NCBI GenBank assembly: GCA_001584585.1 | Contig: LSYV01000022.1 | Span: 9,442-73,441 of the forward strand | DNA from: Gonium pectorale | Lineage: Eukaryota; Chlorophyta; Chlorophyceae; Chlamydomonadales; Volvocaceae | DNA length: 64,000 nucleotides | Reading direction: 5' to 3' | In this document: positions 58,350 to 64,000 of the stretch, in pieces | How positions within the stretch are numbered: position 1 is the stretch's first letter | How the letters are laid out: each line of letters opens with the position of its first letter | The notes under the pieces: model-generated | Databases searched by the model: none | Seen by the model: only the letters and a program-made list of their open reading frames with translations | What the model was told of the DNA's origin: nothing | Position numbers and translations under genes: made by a program

Positions 58350-60988
58350 TGGAGACGTGGGGGAGGAGCGGGATTGGGGACTGGGTTCGGTCGTCGTAAT
58401 GTAGAGGATGGAGAGGTGTGTTACAGGCGGAAGCGAGTGTATCCAGGTCGACAGGGCCTGGTCGTTTGATGCCCTCCAAAAGTTGACCCGGCGATATCGA
58501 AGGAACGCCAATGCGGCAAGGCAGGCTGCCCAGCAGGCATTCCGGCAAAGGTTTGCTGCTGCCGCGGGTTGCTCCAGAGGCAGGACACCCACAAGCAGGC
58601 GACAGGCCCCCAAACGGTAAACGGTGAAGGGGAGGGGAGGGGAGGGACGGCGAGAGGGAGCGCAGCTGTCGAGCTGCTGTCACGGCATGGTCCCCGTGAT
58701 GACGCCTGCAGCCATGCACCTGCCGGCGGGGCAAAGCGCCTGGCCGCGTACCCGTAGAGGCCGACTGTTGGTCGCTAGGACGGACTCCGCGGACACCGAG
58801 TTCCGGTGCGTGCGCTAGAGCGGCGAGTCCCACCCATTGGCGAGCCATGTATCCTGTGGTGGCAGACTCCTGCAGAGTGAGTTTGCGCCGGCGCGATGGC
58901 TGGCGCCCCGAGATGCTGCTATTGTTGGGTGCGAGGTGAGAAGGAAGCGCAGGGGGGCCCGAGCGAGGCGTACGCGGGGGGTGCATGGTCGTTGTACGGG
59001 ATCGGAGCCGGCGTCTGCGCGCGAGTGCGGGTCCCGTCATGTGTCTCGATCGCTGTGGGTTTGGGGTGGAGAGGGCTGCAGGGGAGGGCGCGGGCGGCGG
59101 TGCCGGCCGCAGACCCGCGGGTCGTGCTGTACCATACGCATCATGTTTCATAATCAGGTTTTGTTTGATCGCACGCGACGCGACTCTGTTGTTGCTGCTG
59201 TCTATTGAATAACGCTATCAGGCAGCAATAACGTATCTTCGGCGGCGGTGGGAGCGGCGCAGTGTCGGGCCGGAGTGCCATGGGGCCAAGAGCTGCTGCA
59301 CCCCCGAGCTGCGCCTGCGTCTAGTGTTGGTGCCGACAAGGTTGCTGCTGAGTCTTACGTGCCTCATGTGCGCAACGTGCTTTTTCCTGCATAGCCGCGC
59401 ACGGAGGGACGGCGCCGCCCCGGGCGTCCGTGCGGCTCGTCGAGCCGCATTCGGCTGTCCGTCAAGGCCTGGGCGTGCTGGCAGCCGGTGCCCCCAGGGC
59501 GCCCGCGTTTTGTTTCCTCGAATGCACAATCTTATCCTGCCCATCAGCGCAGTTTTTGTTGTTTCATGCCGCGCTGTGTACAGTGTACCGTCGGTTGGGG
59601 ACAGCTGGGCGTTTTGTTCGAGTCCCGTCGAGTCCTTAGCGTCGTGTGTCTGTGTGTTGCGTTGCGCAACCCGGTTGCGGCCCACGTCGGGCCACATACC
59701 CAGCCCCGGGATGCAGCCCCGGAGGGACAACCGAGGCGCCCGGACTGCGAGTCAATCCTGAACGGCTGCAGAGCAAGAGGGACAGGAGCCGGTGGTGCAG
59801 ACGCAAGGCAGCACATGCACGTCTTGTGCCGCCTGCAGTTGGTGGCGTAGCGGATTAGAGGAGCTTGGCGGGAGAGGCATAGCCCGAGTTTGGAGCAATC
59901 GCTGTTTAGTCACTCACGTGACGGAGGCGACGAGCCGGGAGGTTGCGTATTGCCGTGCCGCACATTGTGTGCAAGTCTCGGTACGTATTGGTTCCCTGAA
60001 AATGAGACGCTTTTGGCGGCAAGCATGTACACGTCGCAAAAGTCCAACGATTGCGTTGGCCGCTCGAGTACCTCTTCAGGGGATAGCGAGCGAGCTGTCG
60101 TGCTGCACCTGTGTGTCGACGGCGGTTTGCGGTGGCCGTGTTGGTTTTTGTTGGGCCCTACATATCTTGGCAAACCAGTGCGTCAGGTCCGTGCAGTGTG
60201 TGCATGTGCGTATGCGGCAAGTTATCATCTAGGTAGTGCCGTAGGAGTTCTTGTGGCCATGTTACCTTTAAGGCGCAATGTATGCCACAAGCAAGACATC
60301 AAGACATCATCTAACGGTGGTGGCAAGCAGTTGAGGTTGGTTGTTGGTCGGTTGATTCGTTGGTAAGTTGCCTCCGGTGTACGTTTCTTGAGGTGGAGCG
60401 CGGTCTGCGCCAGTGCTCTTAATGTGTTCTGGTGATCTCCGGTGAATTTTGTAACACGTAATTCTGATTATGTGTGGTATGCTCGTCCACTACCGGTTCC
60501 ACGTAGCACTTCGGGGGACAAGCCTACGGGGTAGGGCAGAATGAATAAGCAATTGTTCATGAAGGTCCCGACGCGGGTGCATGTCGGCAGGGCGCGGGTG
60601 GACCAGGGCCCTGGTTGCCCATCAGATCAGCGAGTATTGGGTGTTGCGAACCAAAACGACGTCGGATGGACTGACGCACGCTTCTGATACAATGTAGTAC
60701 AGTGCCTTTTGTTACAAACATCGCAGTGCCTCGCAACCGAGATGGTCATCCAGCCCCGACCCAGGTCTCGGCGCGCGCCGCCGAGAATAAAGTCGGAGAA
60801 TCTCTCGTAACGTTACCAACTGCGCCGAGCTCAATTCATGTTTGCACATTAGAATTAAACTTGTTCTTTTGGCGTTTGGGGAGTGTCGAACTTTGGTAGT
60901 GAAGGTCATTTTACCTTACCCGGCTATTACTACCATCCCCCAGCGTAGCCTGGTTGAGGATCTGCCCTAAGGTCACCTACCTGCGACC
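58350..60988. other. Intergenic between tandem genes
   Basis: About 2.6 kb holding the 3' UTR of the His-rich gene and the promoter and 5' UTR of the phosphatase gene. GC content falls in the second half (from about 60200). A TGTAA lies at 60450-60454. No gene was recognised. Confidence 0.5.
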
Positions 60989-63839
60989 ATGGCGCGCTCG
61001 ACGGCCTTGGCCTGCCTCGCCATGGCGGTCCTCTTGCTCTCGGCGGCAAACGCCGCGCGGCCCATGAGCCGCGAGGCCATGGAGTTTACGGAGACCCTCC
61101 AACTTGGAAAGCGCCACGGGGATCGTAGCCCCTTCCGCACGCCTGCGGGCCTCTTTATCCAGGTGTGCTGTTGACCTGGGGTGTTGCGCCCCCTCCCCGA
61201 CCAGTTAGTTCCCCGGGGCCTCCCGCCCCAGCCTCCCTATCGTTTCCTCGCAACTGTCTGCCCTGAGCCCCCATAGAGCCCCCCATACGGGTTGACGCCC
61301 TCGCTTCGCCTACCCCGCTCCCAGCCTCCCAGCACGGACTCTCGCGACCTCCCCCCCGGCCCCCCCTTTTCGTCCCCTGCTGTGGCATGCATTTGTACTC
61401 TTAATCTGGCCGTGGCCGTTGTTACCCCGGCAGTCGATCAGCACCGGCATGTCTTGTCGCCCGGCTCCTCCCCCCAAGCTCCTCCTTCCCATCACCTTTC
61501 AACTGAAACCGGTCGCGTGGGGGTCCTCGTGCTACCCCACTCCCACCCACCCCACCCCGCTCCAACCCTCCCCCGGCGCCCGCCTATCCCCTTCCCCGTC
61601 CGTCGCGGCCCCTTTTTCCTCTCAGGAGCGTGCATCCAAGCAGCTGCCCGGCCCGGGCCAGCACTTCTCCTTCGGCGCCCTCGTGGGCTGGGACCGCATC
61701 CACCAGCTGCTCGACAACCTGCCCAGTGAGGCCCTTTGGGTGGTTGGGCGGTTGGTGGTTGGTAGCTGAGCACGGTTGACGGTTGGGTGCGTGCATGTGC
61801 GCATGTGTGTGTAGTGTGAGGGGGAGGGGGAAGAGGAGTGCAGAAACGTGGGAAGGAGGGGCAATACGTCAGAGGGCGCCGAAGGGCACGCCGCTCTCGG
61901 CGCTATATAATTGCATGGACGGCTGGTTCGATGGATCCGGTTTGCAATGCATGAGGCGTGAGGGTGTGGGGAGGGGGCCGAGCTCTCCCGCTGAGTAACG
62001 ACCTGCCCGTTGAGCGCATTCCCGGGCGGCGTGCGTGAGGGTGTATTCTATACGCTTGACGGCGTGCTCCTCCACGCTGGTCGGGGGTGCTACCTGCCCC
62101 TGCGAGTTAGGGGATGGTTGCGAGGAGGACAGGCGGAGGGGTCGGTGGGTGGAGGGGGTGGGCGGTGCACGGTGGGGCAGCTGGGGCGGGAGCGAGCGGG
62201 CGGGTGTCAGGGCAGGTGGCCATGCCCAGCATCTCCCGAAACCCTGACGCGCCCCTCTTACCACTAATCCATCCCACACACACACCACCTCCTCTGGCAC
62301 CGCCCGTTGCGCTTGGATTGCTTTGCCGACCGATAATGCCGGTGTGGCCGTGACCGTGCCATCAACCCGCCCCTTCTCCATAATTCCTTCCGCCCCGCGC
62401 CAGACTCCAAGCTCATCTTCGTGATCCGCCACGGCCAGGCGGTGGGTCGGGCGCCCGGGGTGGGCAGGCCCGCGGATGGGGGAAGGTAGTGGGTTGGAAG
62501 GCATTCTCAGTAGAGAAGCCCTGGGGCGCGTTCCCCTCCCGCCCGCGGATGGGTGAGGGGGGCCATGTCGCTGACGGGAACGCAACACACGGCACGGGAT
62601 GGTCCTCCACAGTCCACACGCAAAGCTTGGTGGGGAGAAGGGGTCAGGCGGGGGCAGAAATGAGGGGTGGGGACATGCAGCAGGCGGTGGGTGGCCGGGC
62701 GGGCGGGCCCCGGGGAGGGGTTAATCAGTCCGTGGACAAAACCCGGGGGGTGTGGGGGGGTGGCAGAAACTGCCCCTGGAGGGGCTTCAGGACAATGTCC
62801 TCCCCCTGCCCGTTGGTGACAGCGGCACAGGGACGGGGTGGAGGAGGCCTCTTTGGGGTATGAGGGAGGTTGGGATGGGGGTGCGGGGCGTGCGGCGGCG
62901 GCAGGCGCGTTGGCCGCACGCGGCAGGTTGTGGCTCCGCCGGCGGACTGCAGGGCGCGGCGGAGGAGGGGGGTATGTTGCGCGCGGGCGCGGGCACATGG
63001 GGCGATGGGCGGAACGACGCCCTTGTGTTGAAATGGAACGACGCCCTTGTGTTGAAATGGAACGACGCCCTTGTGTTGAAATGGAACGACGCCCTTGTGT
63101 TGAAATGGAACGACGCCCTTGTGTTGAAATGGAACGACGCCCTTGTGTTGAAATGGAACGACGCCCTTGTGTTGAAATGGAACGACGCATGCGACGAGCG
63201 TAAGCGCGAAAGTGATGTTTTGTGTGTGCGCCGACGCTCAGACGGCGATCGCGACCATCCTCGCAACCACCAACCGCTCAACTGTTAATTGCAGGTGAGC
63301 AACTACCTGTCGGACGCGCTGGGCCCCGACGAGTGGTTCAAGTGGGAGTCCAAGTGCGCCTACAACGACAACAACGGAACCGAGTGGGGCATCTTTGACG
63401 CCGGTGGGGAGGGCGGGCGGGTGGATACAATTTGCGGACGTGGCACATGGTATGGGCGCCTAGGGACGCAGGGCACTGGGAAATGAGCACTCGCGAATCA
63501 GGAGATGAGTGGGCAGGGTGGGTGGGAGGGCTTTGGGGGAGGATCGCGACGGTGTGAGGGGTTGGGGAGGCAGCTGAACGGCGAGGGAGTGGGGGTCTGG
63601 GGAGGGAATGCTCGCACAGGGCCGCCGCCGTGCAACCGCCTGCCCCAACCGCCAACCGCCAACCGTCCAACCCCGACGGGCCGCCAACCGCCAACTCCCG
63701 ACTTCCGCAACCCCGCAGATCTGACCGCCCTGGGCAGCGACGAGGCCCACGCGCTGAACCGCATGCTCAAGGACGGCGCCTGGTTCAACACCCTGACCGC
63801 CGGCAAGCAGGCCCGCGCCATCGTCAGCCCCCTCAGCAG
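60989..63839 (+). CDS. Secreted histidine-phosphatase-superfamily protein (partial)
   Basis: Five exons are visible: 60989-61162, 61626-61725, 62404-62441, 63295-63403 and 63719-63839; the last ends at a donor in mid-codon, so the gene continues past the window. The first 23 residues form a signal peptide (MARSTALACLAMAVLLLS then AANAARP). The mature part has QLGKRHGDRSPF, a helical segment WDRIHQLLDNLP, then KLIFVIRHGQAVSNY with the catalytic Arg-His-Gly of the histidine phosphatase (phosphoglycerate-mutase-like) fold, and DADLTALGSDEAHAL, the usual 'D..LT..G' motif. The sequence ARAIVSPLSR matches the stretch before the second catalytic Arg (the 'SPLxR' motif). The second catalytic His would lie outside the window. 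Substrate is unknown; export to the secretory pathway or outside the cell is inferred from the signal peptide. The third exon is only 38 nt. Confidence 0.85.
62492..62533 (-). repeat. Intronic dispersed repeat, copy 2
   Basis: Reverse-complement match to 6177-6218, about 50 bases inside an intron of the phosphatase gene. Confidence 0.8.
63013..63188 (+). repeat. 24-bp minisatellite, seven copies
   Basis: Seven identical 24-base units plus 8 bases of an eighth, each containing CGCCCTTGTGTTGAAATGG. As the unit length is a multiple of three, it reads as DALVLKWN repeated, but it lies in an intron of the phosphatase gene. Confidence 0.97.
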
Positions 63840-64000
63840 GTGTGCCCCACGCCGCAGGCTTTGGAAATGATTGCGGGCCTGACGAACACAACAATGGCAA
63901 GGGGATACTCGTGCTCGTACTGGTACTTCGTTATACTTGGTCCGAGAGTTGAGCCGAGCGTTCTGTGTTTTGCGGTCCATTCCCCCTCTCACACGCGCTG

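Noticed and set aside
63013..63188. CRISPR-like array
   Set aside because: The units are directly adjacent with no spacers, in a eukaryotic intron; this is a minisatellite.

Overview
The window is nuclear DNA of a volvocalean green alga (a Chlamydomonas or Volvox relative). It is very GC-rich and its genes are broken by many short to medium GT-AG introns. The proteins carry long Ala, Gly, Ser, Pro and His tracts, TGTAA serves as the polyadenylation signal, and a PAS-linked class III nucleotide cyclase of a type greatly expanded in Chlamydomonas is present. There is no bacterial-style operon. Two assembly gaps (20 N at 31747 and 752 N at 43899) lie inside genes. Exons were traced by hand from splice sites, reading phase and protein family; where a start or boundary is uncertain the entry says so.

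Layout. 0.4-3.0 kb (-): a SYP6/syntaxin-6 type Qc-SNARE. 3.5-6.4 kb (+): a RimP-like, probably plastid, ribosome maturation factor, divergent from the SNARE. 6.4-9.6 kb: no recognisable gene. 9.6-19.3 kb (-): a twelve-exon PAS/class III nucleotide cyclase that lacks one metal-binding Asp. 19.3-24.2 kb: repeat-rich, with a possible two-exon ORF of unknown identity, a 120 bp-arm inverted repeat and a tRNA-like remnant. 24.2 kb (+): a small single-pass membrane protein with a transit-like N-terminus. 25.6-27.6 kb (-): ribosomal protein eL32. 27.6-31.1 kb: no intact gene found, but a broken copy of part of the SNARE gene interrupted by a short repeat insertion. 31.1-37.7 kb (+): a large, mostly disordered protein of unknown function. 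41.6-49.1 kb (-): a TKL-type protein kinase, its C-lobe interrupted by the big gap. 49.1-52.2 kb: repeats. 52.2-56.1 kb (-): a model joining an RP2-type TBCC domain to a clathrin-light-chain-like C-terminus. 56.6-58.3 kb (+): a His/Pro/Ala-rich protein of unknown function. 61.0 kb to the end (+): a secreted histidine-phosphatase-like protein, cut by the window end.

The genes are unrelated single transcription units: membrane traffic (SNARE, clathrin/RP2), organelle and cytosolic translation (RimP, eL32), and signalling (cyclase, kinase). The points most worth checking are the RP2-clathrin light chain fusion model (its eight exons sum to an exact multiple of three), the missing catalytic Asp in the cyclase, the decayed SNARE gene copy with a mobile-element-like insertion, the long hairpin-forming inverted repeat, and several short sequence families shared between introns of unrelated genes.
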